64,000 nt of DNA from Ganoderma boninense (GCA_002900995.3 CM035308.1:3560089-3624088); one strand, 5' to 3'; shown: positions 20,385 through 33,716, counted from the stretch's first letter. A program made the numbers and translations. The notes: generated by a model not told the origin, from the letters alone.

Positions 20385-21105
20385 CAGCGCGCTGACGGCT
20401 TTTTATGCCACTCGGATGTTGCCGTTGGCCTCCAGCGCTTTGGGCATCGTTGAACTTACAACTCTACTGGACAGTGACCAGGTACGCGAACTTTGATAAA
20501 CCAATTCTTACATCGTGTACAAGGTCGAGGTCGTCAAGGCAGAGCCGCAAGACAAGGCAGCTCGAAATATTCCAATCAAGCGCGACCTCGTCTCGGCACA
20601 AGGCCAGGGCGCGCAATGGACAAGCACACACGCCGAGGGCCGCATCTGGCAACACCCGTTTGCCGAGTACACCTGCATCGCACCTCCGATCACCAGCGAG
20701 CCCACTTCCGAATATCGTCAGTGATCAATGTCGCAGGAACTTGTAGCCAACATATAAGTGCGGCAATGAGCAATTAAGCACGTCCCAGAATATGCCAAGG
20801 AACTAAGAGGGGAGAAGGTACCGTTCGCGAATGCGAAGATTTCTCCAAGCTAGCGAGAAGTACGAGGCATGGTCGAAGGACTGGACAGGATCATGCAAGG
20901 CATGTGCCTCCCTCAACTTCAAGCATTGAATCCGACGCTTCAAATATATGTCGACGCTGACCGCATGCATGGCCACGACTCGGATATGATGCCGCTGATT
21001 ACCATCCATTTATGTGTAGTATCAGCGCACCATCATAGCCTCCACAGCCTGAGCGCGGCGGCACGTCCGCTCGCAGCTGGGTCGTGACCGAAGATGTGCG
21101 AACGC
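20385..21105. other. Intergenic, no gene supported
   Basis: Between the F-box exons and the GH43 stop codon. A short open frame (about 20515-20724, plus) has no recognised relative. Confidence 0.4.
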
Positions 21106-22381
21106 TCAGCACGCCTTAGCGACCCCATTCCCGAGACAGACGTTGCTGATCGTCCACATCGCACGCCCGCCCGACGAGTTCTTGCCGTTGATGTCCGAGT
21201 GGAATGCCATGTTCACGTACTTGTTCGCTACGTTGATCGCCGTCGCGCCCCCTGGCCCTGCCGTCCCGTGTTTTCCGCTATGCAAGTCAGAATAGAAAAG
21301 CTGTCGGCACGAAGATACAGGGCAGGAAGAGACTACGAGAGGCGTACGTGATGAGGAACGGCGCGTTGGGCGCGTGGACCTTCTTGAACGGTCCTCTGAC
21401 GTTTCGGGAGACGGCGTACGAGATGTCGTACTTGAGGGTGCTGTACACGTTCGATGAGAAGAATAGGTAGTACCCTGTCCCAGTTGTCCTCCATCAGCAG
21501 ATATTCGCCCAGATATCCGGCAGCATATACACTCACAGCCATCCCAGTAGATCATAGACGGCGCCTCGACGACCCCGCCGTCGATGGGGTCGTTCGTGAT
21601 CAGCGTCGTTGGCTTGCCGAGGAGGGTGTACCCGTCCGCACCGACATGCTGGATCTTGATTGGGGTCGGCTTCCCAATCGAGTTCCCGCCGACCTTCCAC
21701 AGCACATACAGCCCCCCGCCTGGTGCTTCAAAGCCCGACGCGTCGATCGCGCCACCGTGTGCGAGGTCGCAGATGAGTGGGTGGGCGTTCGGGTGGAAGG
21801 GGCCGGCGGCGTGCGAGGCGGTCGCGATGCCGATGCAGTGGTCGTTGCTCGGCCCGCCCTTGCGGTGAGCCGTATCTGCGTTGGATCGGAAGAGGTCAGG
21901 GTCAGCAGGAGAGCTGTGATGGGCAGGGAAGTGGCGCTCACAGTACATGACATAGTGGCCGGGAGTGATCCTACGAACATCGGGGGGCCCAGACCGCACT
22001 GCATGACCATTGACCACCCGCAGACGTGCCGATTGGTCGAGGATGGTCGTTTGTAAGCCAGGGAGTCAGTACTCGGCATGCGGCATGTGTAACTTAGTCG
22101 TCATTGTGAACATACCCAGTAGCCCAGGGACCGACGCCTGTGAGGACGTTCTTGGGAGTAGTCCACTTTTTGAAATCGGTTGACTTGGCCATTGGGACGA
22201 GCCCGGAGCGCGACGATGTTGAGTATGCATACCAGACCCCATCCGAGTTGCGCAGGATGCCGGGATCGGGGAAGTCCCTGTCGATGACCGCGCCATGGCT
22301 TACGGTACGCTTCACGGGAGTCGCAAAGGACAAGGTCGTGAAGACACCCAGGAGGGTAAGGAGGAGTGTGGCGGATAACAT
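21106..22381 (-). pseudogene. Secreted GH43-type glycoside hydrolase, copy A, frameshifted
   Basis: Five exons on the minus strand. Signal peptide MLSATLLLTLLGVFTTLSFA, then HGAVIDRDFPDPGILRNSDG (catalytic base Asp of GH43), STDFKKWTTPKNV, IDASGF (second Asp), VVEAPSMIYWDG (Glu, general acid), YYLFFSSNVYSTLKYDISYA and the C-terminal GPGGATAINVANKYVNMAFH. This is a clan GH-F five-bladed propeller enzyme likely acting on arabinofuranosyl or related side chains of plant polysaccharides outside the cell. At the start of exon 2 the conserved VWAPDV is disrupted: the C run at about 21993-21998 has six C where five keep the frame (copy B has the in-frame form). Either a true +1 frameshift or a sequencing error in a homopolymer. 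Confidence 0.8.
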
Positions 22382-23913
22382 GGCGATGCTTTGCGGGGAG
22401 ACGGATACGAATGGTGTTGGAACCGCCAGCGAGGGATGAGGTGGTAGAGAGCTGAACCAGACACGACAAGATTAAATGTCTCTCTCAGTCCTCCGGCACC
22501 TTTAGCATCATCATTTACCTTGGCGTGGGCAATGGAGGAGCCTCTGGCTTCCTTTACGCGACTGAACGCATACGTGATGGTTGGATGTCGGCAGGAAGTT
22601 GGGTGACGGGAGGATTGCATGCGCATGCTATCGGGGGACGAATGATGATGGGAAGGTCGTGAAGCATTGTATCTGGCACATACCTTCGCGTATAGCCATA
22701 CATTTCGCCATTGAAAGCGACTAGTCTGACGTCATTAGTGCCGCGCTGCATGGAATATGTCTTAAAATTGAAATTTATCGAGTGACGGCAAAGGTTCCAT
22801 CGATCCGTGAAGTGCGCGCGACGCTAGAACCGTGAACTTTGTGTAAGCGCTTGTGATTTAAGATCTAACAACGACAAGAAAAAGGGAAGCCGCACCCAGT
22901 ACATAGGCGTTGTTGGCTTTTGATGGAGACTGTTAGTAGGCTGGAGCCGGAAGATCGCCATGGGATACTGAATCGCGAAGCCTCCAAGCGTGGAGCGTTC
23001 AGGCCGTGCGCCTCAACTAACCTGACCGCAGTCTTGACCCCACCAAAGTGCGCCTGCTCCAACTTGAGACGGACTCTGACGGACTTGCGGACGAGTCGAA
23101 GACCCTTGCAAGGATGCTAAAGGCAATTCTGCTTCGTTTACGGGCGGGAGACACACCTTTGTTTGAGACTAGAAAGCAAGAATACGAGTGGGTTTCTGCC
23201 AAAAGAGACAAGAGTTTGACATCAGCGTCGCCAGGAGGGCAGTTGTATGCGCGGCGCAAGACTGGTTGGTTGGAGGCAAAATTGCAGGCGCCCGTGAGGT
23301 GGCACATCGGACTCGCTTAATTGCTTAATTCGCTGGCCTGGGGCTGGTCTCCTCGTTCGCGCTGACCACATAAGTATCCGAGAGTACAGTACTAGCGCAA
23401 CACACCGTCTCTTTCGAGAAGTTCTAATCATGCAGCTGAACAGCGACGATGTATCGACTCGATACCGATCAGGAGGTGGCTGCAGATGTACATGCAGCGA
23501 CTCTGCCGCGAGCGCCACTCTTCTTTCATGCCCAGGGCCGCCACGGTGCCCCCATCGTCAATCTGATATCAAGAACTCCGAAGAAGGGGAACACACGAGC
23601 TGAGATAAAAGGGTCGAGAGGAAGAGAGCGTCGATGGTACGCTTGTGTTCGAACGCAGCCGGTGGGGCTGACCGAGGGTGGCGAGTGGCGGTATACGCTA
23701 TATGCCATCTCTTGGCCAGTGTCGCCCTCAGGGTGCGCAATATTGTCACATCTTCCCATAAATATCTTCTATTCGTCACGGCACTAAGCCAGTGCACACT
23801 AGCCTTGGGTGCATAAACTCCCGATCGTCGACTCAGCCTGTTCACCTGCACCGCGACCAATGCCTCCATTCACCTCCACGACCGTGGGCCGTCGACGTAT
23901 GATGGAAGGCAGC
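22382..23913. other. Intergenic between the two GH43 copies
   Basis: No recognised gene. A plus-strand frame at about 23048-23320 reads like an amphipathic helix (LKAILLRLRAGDTPLFET) but has no start context or relative I know. Confidence 0.35.
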
Positions 23914-25192
23914 TCAGCACGCCTTCGCAACCCCATTCCCGAGGCAAACATTGCTGATCGTCCACATCGCGCGCCTGCCCGACGCGTCCTTGCCATTGAT
24001 GTCCGAGTGGAACGCGATGTTCACATACTTGTTCAGCACGTTGATCGCCGTCGCGCCCCCCGGCCCCGCCGTGCCGAACTTCCCGCTGCAGCAGCAGAAC
24101 GAACACACACAGCCAGCAGCTCCGTCAGCACTATAACTGAGTACTGAGTGGGGGGGAGGGCGCGCACCTGACGAGGAAGGGCGCGTCGGGCGCGTGGACC
24201 TTCCGGAACGGCCCGACGGCGCTGCGCGACACGGCGTACGAGATGTCGTATCGGAGCGTGTTGTAGCTGTTCGACGAGAAGAACAGGTAGAACCCTGTCC
24301 CGGCGCCCCCCACCCCCGGCGTCAGCCCCACCCCGGCCGCAGTCTACCCAGAAGCATTCAGCACTCACAGCCATCCCAATAAATCATCGACGGCGCCTCG
24401 ACGACCCCGCCGTCGACGGGGTCGTTCGTGATGAGCGTCGCCGGCTTCCCCTCGAGCGCGGCCGCGTCCGCGCCGACGCGCTGGATCCTGATGGGCGTCG
24501 GCCGCCCGACCGAGTTCCCGTCCACCTTCCACAGCACGTACCGCGCGCCGCCCGGGCCCTGGAACCCGGACGCGTCGATCGCGCCGCCGTGCGCGAGGTC
24601 GCAGATGAGCGGGTGCGCGCGGGGGTGGAAGGGCCCCGCGGGGTGCGTGGCCGTCGCGACGCCGATGCAGTGGTCGTTGCGCGGCCCGGTCTTGCGGCGC
24701 GCGGTGTCTGTGTGGGCATGGGGCGAGGTGCGGGGGGAGGGAAGGAGCATGAGCGGGGCGCATGGGACGACCGTGGGGCTGCTCACATTACATGACGTAG
24801 CTCTTTGGGTTGATCTCGCGGACGTCGGGAGCCCAGACGCCGCTGTATGTGGATGGCCGTCACCGCAGTGAGCTGTCAGCGTCGCCGTCTCGCACGAAAT
24901 GCCGATAACGGCGGCGGGAAACCTACCCGGTTGCCCAGGGCCCAACGCTTGTGAGGACGTTCTTGGGCGTGCTCCACTTCTTGAAGTCGGTTGACTTCGC
25001 CATCGGGACGAGGCCGGAGCGCGACGAGGTCGAGTACGCGTACCACACTCCGTCCGAGTTGCGCATGATGCCGGGGTCTGGGAAGTCCCTGTTGATGACT
25101 GCACCGTGGCTGACGGTGCGCTTCACGGGCGTCGCGAACGAAAGAGTGGTGACGAGGCCGAGGAGAGTAAGGAGGGCAGCGGAAAACATCAT
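23914..25192 (-). pseudogene. Secreted GH43-type glycoside hydrolase, copy B, nonsense codon
   Basis: Paralog of the gene at 21106-22381, same strand and exon layout, about 315 residues if read through. Signal peptide MMFSAALLTLLGLVTTLSFA, DRDFPDPGI equivalent NRDFPDPGIMRNSDG, GVWAPDVREINPKSYVM, IDASGFQGPGG, VVEAPSMIYWDG, FYLFFSSNSYNTLRYDISYA, and the same C terminus SNVCLGNGVAKAC. All three GH43 catalytic acids are present. At the end of exon 2 the codon after YVM is TAA (about 24789-24791), where copy A has TAC and splicing gives YVMYYTA; the alternative GT donor would shift the frame. So this copy also seems broken, at a different base. The third exon is unusually GC-rich compared with copy A. 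Confidence 0.78.
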
Positions 25193-27161
25193 AGTGAGGA
25201 ACGAGCAGAGAAGTCAGATAAGGCTTGCCTGTGAGAGAGAGGCTGCGAAAGCTGTCTTGCACTGAGAGGAGAGCGGCAGGCAGCTGAGGATAGTAACATA
25301 AAGCAGAGGGTTAAATATCGCTGTTGAGAGCACCAGAGACCAAGGGTCCGCCGTATTGACACTAGAGCGGTGGATGTATGTGGCTCCAGCTACACGAGCC
25401 CATGCGTGCTGACGCCGTGATCGTCGAAGGCAGCAGGAGGGCTAGATTGTCGAATTCCGTTGGGAAAAGATTGATGGAGGGAAGACAGAAGACCCATACC
25501 ATTGAGCTTGTTTTGGCAGATCTCGTAGCAGACACTCATTCCTCCGACTCATGGCGTCCAAGACCTCGGAAGGCTCACCTGTAATATGTCCAAAAACTGC
25601 AATTTGTCGGGGTCGCAGCATACATTCCATCATTCTGTGTAGCAAGCGATAGGATCCGTAGACGAGGCTAGAAATGCGCTTGTGCAGATGCTTGGACATC
25701 GTAGCTCTGCAATGACAAGCAAAAGCGAAGACATACCTCCCGAGCACCTTCATTCCATATACGGAGCGGTTGGAGTAGGGGGTAGATGACCGTCATTGAA
25801 TGGCGTAAGCTTCGAGCGCGAAGCGAAGGTCGTCTGGCTTGACAGCAGTCTCGGGCCAAGTTCTCTCCGATTTTCAGCCCCGAGTTCGTAGCGGATCACT
25901 TACGACATAGAAGACCATCTAGCTCCAAGACGTTCTAGTGTATGTGAGGTCGTCCCATGCAGCTGGAAGCTGCAACGTTGCATGACTGAGCAGTCCCAGG
26001 TGTCCCAGGTTAGTGGCTAGTTACTTCCGCTTTGAAAGACGATACACCCGCAGTTGAGCAGAAATGGGAATAGATGCGGCAGTTAGAGGGACTCGCGACC
26101 AAGAATTTCAGCGTCGGGAAACGTTGCAAAAGGTGGGGAGAGCGGTGGAGACGATGAGCAGAGCCAGAGGAGAGTTGGTGGACCGTTGCCAGCGAAAAAG
26201 CCGTTCAGCGCCTTTGGCGCGAGCCCCCGGTAACTCAGAAGACCGGCCGAGCCGACCGCCAACTTCCGGACATTATGCCGCGGGCGCCGAGGCAATGCGG
26301 CAATAATGTTCGTTCTTACCCAGTACCCGGCCTGCACTACGTCTAATCCTGCCTTCAAATATTCACGCTCTGCCTATTCCCTGAACTAATAGGTCGCATG
26401 CTGACTTCTTTGGGCTGCAGTTGTCTGCCACTGCTATCCTCCACTGAAGGTCCCGTCGACTTGGATCGCCGTCCTGCATCAACTTCAACTTCAACCGTTT
26501 CAACTTCAGGACACCGCCTCTGGTTCCCCTGGCCCTTCCCCCCGTGGATGCCAACTACGCTAGCAGCATTTCAAAACTGCCAGTTTCGCGGTCGTTCATC
26601 TGCGGTCGGCAGTGGCTTTGTGATAACCCCCTCCAGACATATTCCGACCGGATATCATCCCTGGGCGCCCGCACCCTATGGCCTTCAGCATCCTGAGAAC
26701 GGGCTTGAGTCATGGTCCCCGAGGCCCTAAACGCATTGCCATCGACAACGTTGCGCAGCGACAACGTCCTGACGTGCAAGGTCCGCTTCCCATTTGTGCA
26801 CTACACGGCCGGAGAACTGTTTCGCCCGAAGCTGACAGCCGTAGACGCCGCCCGCCTTCGAGGGGAACCGGGGCTTTCCGCTCCAAGGGGAATTCAGGTT
26901 CCGCTCAAATCTAATCGCGCTCACCAGTCCCCTGTGAGCTGATCGCTGGCCAGCCTGGCTGCTGCACCGATCACCTCCCGCCCCGCCACTGACGTCGTCG
27001 ACTCGCCGTCCCGCCCTCCGCTCTCGTTCGTTTTAACCCGCCCCGTCCTGTATGATATCATGTTTTGCATGTTAAAGATTTGTCATTTGCTTCCCCTACG
27101 TCTTGACGTTCGCATCGCGTGTATTGCGAGTGTTTCCCCAAGCCATCCTCGTCTTCGCACC
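25193..27161. other. Intergenic / left flank of the two-gene transposon
   Basis: No recognised gene. Minus-strand frames at 25442-25859 look weakly coding but unassigned. The left end of the 27-34 kb transposon should lie here or just left, but I could not identify its terminal repeats by eye. Confidence 0.35.
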
Positions 27162-30100
27162 ATGGCACACGCTCAGTCGAGGGCAAGACATCCTGATGAT
27201 CGCAATGAGCTCGACTCCAGATGTGAGTAAGGTGTTGGGACTGTCACAGAACAAGAGCTGACCTTGGAAATCCCTCTAGGGTGGACACCGGGCACAGGTC
27301 ACCAGCGCAGGAAATGGAAGTGCGCTGCGTGTGACACGAGCACCTGGTTCAACTACACCGGTGCACGGCGACACGAACTCACGGCTATTCACCAGACAGC
27401 AGTCTCTCGCAGGTTTCGGATTGCGGCTGAAACCCCATCTAGCAGCACCTCCCCTCCCCAGCCTCCCGGAGTACAACGTGGCGCAGTGGTCGGACCTCTT
27501 CAGGAGCTCCTACACGAGGTATCAGATTCTATCATCAGCTCTCCTTCCTACCCTCTCGAGACCCCCGACGATGCAGGAGACACCGAGATGACTCTCGACT
27601 GGGAGGCATTGTCTTCAGAGCTGAGTGGGGGCATGATCCCTCCATCACGTATGCAGGTTGCGCTTTCCGAGCTCACCACGGACTTGGAACATTGGATGAT
27701 GGGTGGAGAGGAGTCAGATTCGGACATTGAAGGCGTAGAGCGGTCGGATGACGGAGAGGACGAGGCATCTTTCTCGAGTCGTGGCCTTCGAGAACTTGAT
27801 GACACTGGTATGTGAGCCAGCATGTTTGACGTTTCGTGACACTCAGAATGATCCAGATCCTCTAGCTTCTGGTGCGCGCCGTCAACAGCGAGCCCCGGCA
27901 GATCCGGAGTGGTATCCATGGAGTGACAAAGCGGTATTGTTTCGCAGGTGTTGTTGGAGGTTTATTACAACTGATAAACGGCACTATTCAGACGTGTATC
28001 CTCGACATCCTTCGCCACCTTCCTCGCTCGTTATTCTCTGACCACCAGATGGAGATCATTCTGTGGGCTCTGGATCTGTTCGGAGTGGACAATGTTCCCT
28101 CTGTTTTCGTTTTGAAAACAGTCGACAAGATGCTACAAGCACGATGCGGCATTGCCTCTCTTCGTTTCAAGGGGCCGTTGGGACACGTCTACTACTGTAA
28201 TGATCTGGGATCCATCATAGCTCAGGTGCGCTTCTCAGAAACTTTCATACCACACTGTATGGGGACTAACTTAAGGATGCTAGGAACTGGCGAATCCTCG
28301 AGTCCGGCCTCACCTGCGCTTCTACCCAGAGGATGCTGGTCAGCACTTGGAAGAGTGCTGGCAGGCTCGACGTTGGCTGCATGAGTTGTCGCCCGAGCTT
28401 GCGACGCCTATGGTCCGGATCGGGGCTCAGGATTACTACGTGTACGAGCCTGCCAAGTTGCGTCATGATGGAGGAGTAGTCATTCCGACCCGGTGGTTTA
28501 CGCGGGCTGTCGATGGTTCTGATCGGCAGGAGATGTTCGGTGGCGGATGGAGGGCATATCCGATCCGGTTGAGCGATGGCAGTCGAAGCTACATCGTTCA
28601 CGAAGAGGAGACGGTGGAGTTCAGAGCATCACAGCTCTCGCTCTCATTCCCACTCATGGTTGAGACGTTCACCTCAGACAATTTGCCCGACCCTCGGCGA
28701 ATCTATGGTGTGTAATCCATGCTCAGCACGGTTTTCTGGGCTGTTACTCACTACATCACAGGGCGGGTTATTAAGGATGTTCCTGAGGCGCAGCCCTGGA
28801 CCTTTACCGATCCTTCATTCGGCAACCCGTGGCGCGCGCGAGCGAAAACACACCGTGTTGTCAGCTTTCCGATGTGGCTCTATTGTGACGACACATCAGG
28901 GAATATGTCCAAGAAGTGGAACAAGCACAACTCATGGTTATTCACCGCGGCCGGGCTTCCTCGCACTCTCGCGCAGCAGGAGGCAAACGTTCATTTCCTC
29001 ACGACTTCGAATATTGCACCACCGCTTGAAATGCTGCATGGTATTGTGGGGCAGCTCGAGTGTGTGCAGCCTCATTTATTGTCGTACTCAAACCTGACTC
29101 TGTGTTCACTAGGGAGGGCCAAACGGCAGGCTTCTGGGCATGGGACATCGAGTCGCAAGAGATGGTGCTGGTGATCCCGGCAGTCCTCGCTATCTTGGGC
29201 GATAATCCCATGCAAAGCGAGATTGCATGCCACGTCGGGCTCACTGGGAAGTTTTTCTGTCGTGTTTGCAAGGTATTTGGTCGCGAGGCTTCGGGGGATC
29301 GTGGAGATGAAGATGAAGACTCAGAGGCTATACGTGGAGCTTCGCCTACGCCATCGGCTGTTTCAGAGGCTTCTGCAGTGGCGTCGGAGGGTTTGACCGA
29401 GGGCGTGAAGGACACGTCGACGTCGAAAAAGGGGAAGCGTAAGGAGACAATGCAAGGACTTGTTGATCGTGCACGCCGCTTTGTTATGGTGAGTAATAGT
29501 TTGCATTAGATCGTCTGTTTTGTACTAGCACTACATTGACACTCGGATGTTCAGCTGAATGAGGCTCGCACCAAGGACAAGACATTGAAGTCTCTGGAAG
29601 ACATTTTTAAACAAGCGGCGACTGTCGGAGGAATGTCGTCATCGAAGAGGTTGAAGACGCTGCACGGTATCAAAGATATGTTCCAAGACTTCTTCACCAA
29701 CAAGGTTTTTGCATTTGGACGTAAGCTTCGTGGGTCCATTGCAGAGAAGCAGGCTCTCCTAGACGCATTTGTGGCGGCTGAGTTGCCCGAGGAAACCACC
29801 AGCCCCGTATGGCGCATCAAAGGTTCGTGGACTTCGGTGCGACACCTTGAACTTCGTTCAATTTATCCCGTCAGATCTTGACCCCCACCTCGACACTCCA
29901 GTTGAGATCCTCCACGTGGTGCTCCTCGGCTTTATCAAGTACTTTTGGCGCGATGCGGTCAGCGGCCGTGTGCCCAAAAAGAAGCGCGAGCTGCTCAAGA
30001 CACGGCTCACATCTCTGGATGTGTCAGGCCTGGGATTCCCTCGTCTCTCTGGAGAAACACTGGTTACGTATGCGGGCTCTCTTACTGGGCGCGACTTTCG

Positions 30101-31633
30101 AGTGATAGCCCAGGTCGCTCCATTTGTGTTGTATGATCTTGTCCCGGAGAAGTGCTACCAAGCCTGGCTGGCGCTTTCAGCTCTGGTGCCTCTGATATGG
30201 CAGCCTGAGATCCACAACCTTGATCGACATCTGGTGAGTCTTTCAGTACTGTTTGCCAATGTCAATATTCTAATTCTATGTCTTACACACAGAAGAAGCT
30301 CGAGGCCGCAGTCAAGCACTTCCTCGTGTGTACCGCCCGTTGGACTCCTCGGTGGTTCAACAAGCCCAAGTTTCATGTCCTTCTCCATCTCTTGGCGCAC
30401 ATCCCTCGCTTTGGACCAGCGGTGCTCTTTGCTACTGAGGGTTTCGAGTCTTTCAATGCAGTTATTCGCGGCAAGAGCGTCCACAGTAACCGCCAGGCCC
30501 CGTCTCGAGATATAGCGTATGCTTTTGCCCGGGCCAATCGTACTAGGCATCTCCTTTCAGGAGGTGTCTTTATGGACGACAGTACTGCGACTGCCGCACC
30601 GGCAGGCATCTCGGATGAAGCTGCTGGAGGGCAACACTACAACACAAACCCGGCCGCTTGGCGCTCCGCAGCCAAAGTGCCATTATCAATGGTATCGCAT
30701 CCTCGGCTTGGCGGGGTCAACATCACCCGGGGGTTGGTCCCGGACTTGTCCGTATTAGCAAGAACCCCAGCAGGTATGTTTATACTGAGTTTGTGTGCTG
30801 CTCACAAACTGAACTAACTGCGGGCTTCTCACACCTGTTTACGATACAGGTACATGTGTGCTCAAAACTATGGAGCCTGTCCGTATCGAGACGACGCTGT
30901 GCATGGCTCATCTCCGGGAGTCGCCTGCATCACCTGGCGTACTCGTCTGGCCATGCAGCTCTCTGACTTCACAAACCGGTGACAATGTATCTTCAGGTGA
31001 TTGGGTGCTTGTACAGCTTCCGCACGAGAGTCAGCCGGTTGTTGGTCGGGTGGCGGAAATTCTTCAACATAACAGATCTCTCCACAGTCAGTCTAACCTC
31101 GCAGATATCGTACTTCTGGAGCGGTTCAACATCCACAATAGGGCCAATTCATATGGCCTTCCCTCGCTACGCACTGCAGGATGGGTAAACACCACAGGAC
31201 AGGTACGGTTTGCATACACATTCACGCTCATGACGTCTATGACATTGCAGTTCAACTCTAGAATATTATCTGCCCCGTCAATATCCAGCACAACTGCGCC
31301 CAGCACGGGTGTATGGACACGGCTCAAGCCCCAGTCTTCCAAGAGCGCGAGCGGGCAGGAACACGTGCAAGCATTGGACATCGTGAAAAGGCTGACATGC
31401 TCCTCAATACCTTCCAGATGCGGAGCGCCCGGTGGATTCACGAGTTGTATACGCCGCCCGAGCCCATCGATTCAGAGCTGGCCATTTTGGAGGGGGCAAA
31501 GGATGAAATAGTGTTCCAAAAGTCGCAAATACCGACCGTAACCACAGCTTCCGCTCGGCGATCAAGACCAATGGGCCCCGGTGCGGTGGCCGCGCAATCC
31601 ACTCTGTCTCGGAGCACCATCCCTCCATCGTGA
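27162..31633 (+). CDS. Tnp2/CACTA-like transposase, apparently intact, many exons
   Basis: Start MAHAQSRARHPDDRNELDSR. A zinc-finger-like segment (CAACDTSTWFNYTGARRHEL then TAIHQ) is followed by a conserved body: YPWSDKA / LDILRHLPRSLFSDHQMEI, YYVYEPAKLRHDGG, SFPLMVETFTSDNLPDPRRI, FPMWLYCDDTSGNMSKKWNK (DDTSGN), FTAAGLPRTLAQQEANVHFL, GFWAWDIESQEMVLVIPAVL, CHVGLTGKFFCRVCKVFG, DLDPHLDTPVEILHVVLLG, LTGRDFRVIAQVAPFVLYDL, FGPAVLFATEGFESFNAVIR and NIICPVNIQHNCAQHGC. This order is that of a widespread Agaricomycete DDE transposase family I place near Tnp2/CACTA. I checked about ten exon joins; all keep frame with GT-AG introns and no internal stop. It makes the element a candidate for current activity. 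Confidence 0.75.
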
Positions 31634-31888
31634 TAGTGGCTGTTGATTGGTCAGCGATTTATTCGTGGAATGCCTTCATGCCTCTCATGTTTGGATCACG
31701 TTTTCTCGACACACTCACGTTTTTCTCGATCGCGTTTTGTTTATACTCGAATAAAGTTTCGATCGTGTTTTTGCAGTATATAAATGTTCCACTCCCCCGC
31801 CGTACATAAATGCCCAAGTTTCCGCAACCTCTGGGAATCTCTCAACCCACTCTCCTTTGGCATCTTCCTCAGTGATTTTTTGCCACCA

Positions 31889-33716
31889 ATGTCGTTCACG
31901 TACGAGCTTTCTACCCCCATGCAAACCCCAGGCAGCACTCAGGCTCCCACTCGTCTAATGACGAGCACGCCCACCGCCCAGGATCCAGACTCGGAGTTCC
32001 AGCCACCTGATATCTCCCGCGTCCGCCAGTGGTGCGAACGGCTTGCCGATTACTATCGGCTTGAGCCACTACAGCTGGACGACCTGAAGCAGCTCGCCAA
32101 CGTAAGTCGCTCAGACTGTATACACGTCAGAAGTTAGATTCCTACTAATTGCATATTCTTATCCTATGTTATGCTGTTACAGCTCATGGTCAACGTTGAT
32201 GAAGGTCTTATCAAGTCCATTCTGTGGCAGCAGACAACACTCTATCGCATCCTGAACCGGTCTGTTGCCCAGGGCATTGAGTATCAGCGCTTCGAGGCCG
32301 CTCTTGCCAATGTTGAGGAGCTGCTCGGAACATCCTGGAAGCCTAGTAAAGATCAAGAGGTGCGTGAACGTGGTTCGATGTATCTCAGTACTCTTTTGAC
32401 AGTGACATTCGGTCCAGTTGACCATCCGAGTCATCGCTCGTGATATGCTTGTCGCCCATGATCAACGTTCATACACCAATGTTGTGCTCGATGTCAAGGT
32501 ATGTGGTGTATTCTCCTCACAAACCGTGTATCCCCTCGTCTGAATCAAGTGACAATGACAGGACTACTTGAAGCAGAACCAGAATACACTCGGGTTTGAG
32601 AACATCTTCGATCATCCCGCCCGTGAGGAAAGATTGATGACTGTGGTCCGCAAGAAGAGCTCGAATGGTCGTACTACCATGCGCGAGCTTGTGAGTGATT
32701 CCGCACTATGTCTTTGATCCACAGCCTTGCTGCTGACGATTCCGATTCCTGCTATCCTGACAGCTCATCCTCAGCATCGCTGGCAAAGGCAAGAAGTCTC
32801 TCGAAGACACCACTTGGGAGATTGTCAACCGCTTCAAGAAGGGCGGTGCTGGTACGAATCTCAGCCTCAAGTATCAATTTAGGATCTGCATGCTCGTAAG
32901 CTTTCAACATTAGAATTACAAGTCACCGCAGATACTATATCTTCGACTGCCTGTCACAGCGTGCGTGGACATACGAAGATTACTTCCAAGGCAAGCTTCC
33001 TCCGGCCACTCAAGCAATTTCGAGTGGCAAGTCAAGTCCCTCGCTATTCTCCACTCTCGTATGACTGACTTATCAGGTGCCACAGGAGGCTCGGAGCTGG
33101 ATCCCTCGCTAGGGAGTTCTCTCTCCGAATCCTCTGCTCCTGAAGCCACTGCAACTGGTGCAACGCCACTGGCCAAGAAACGAAAGGTCTCTGTTGAAGC
33201 AACCGCCGAAAAGGTCCTTACGGCGACGGTAGGCAAAGTTCCCAAAGGCGAGGACTTCTTCTCGAAGATGGATGCCCGTCTGGATGACCTCATAGCCGAG
33301 TGGGGTCATGACATGTCCACGCAAGTATGGCGCGAGTAAGCAAATATTTGACATTACAATAACTGCCGTGCACTGACTCAGATCTCGCTTCTTTTAGCCA
33401 TCTGACAGACCTTGTTCTTCGTGACCGCCAACTCTTCGGGGTCTGCACCAGCGGCATTCTTCCCTCCATCCCGGTCGTTCCTGCTCATACTGTCACGACG
33501 AATGTGCTATCAACACCTTCTGAGCTGCCAGTCTTTCAAGTTGCAGGCCCGTCCGGTCACGGTACAGGAGACATCTTTTACGAGCCAACCCAGGCCCTCA
33601 CTTCAGCTGATCCAGCTATCACTTCCCCTTCCGCACCCGGGCCTCTCCCTCTCTTTTCTTCGAGTAGTGCTGGTGGGACTGCTCCGAGCCAGCCTCGCAC
33701 GTCCATCTGGGACTAA
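31889..33716 (+). CDS. Second gene of the Tnp2-like transposon, unknown function
   Basis: Starts MSFTYELSTPMQTPGSTQAP, 256 bp after the transposase stop, same strand. Exons encode ISRVRQWCERLADYYRLEPL, LMVNVDEGLIKSILWQQTTL, ALANVEELLGTSWKPSKDQE, IRVIARDMLVAHDQRSYTNV, LGFENIFDHPAREERLMTVV, KGKKSLEDTTWEIVNRFKKG, a Ser-rich linker with AKKRKVS (possible nuclear signal), FFSKMDARLDDLIAEWGHDM and a Pro/Ser-rich tail ending QPRTSIWD. Introns are short and keep frame, including a phase-1 join at SS-ATGGSEL. No named domain recognised. By analogy with two-gene CACTA elements it may be a DNA-binding accessory protein (inference only). Confidence 0.65.

Noticed and set aside
26054..27161. CACTA-type terminal repeat for the 27-kb transposon
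   Set aside because: CACTG-like words occur, but no matching inverse was found on the right flank (33.7-34.3 kb).
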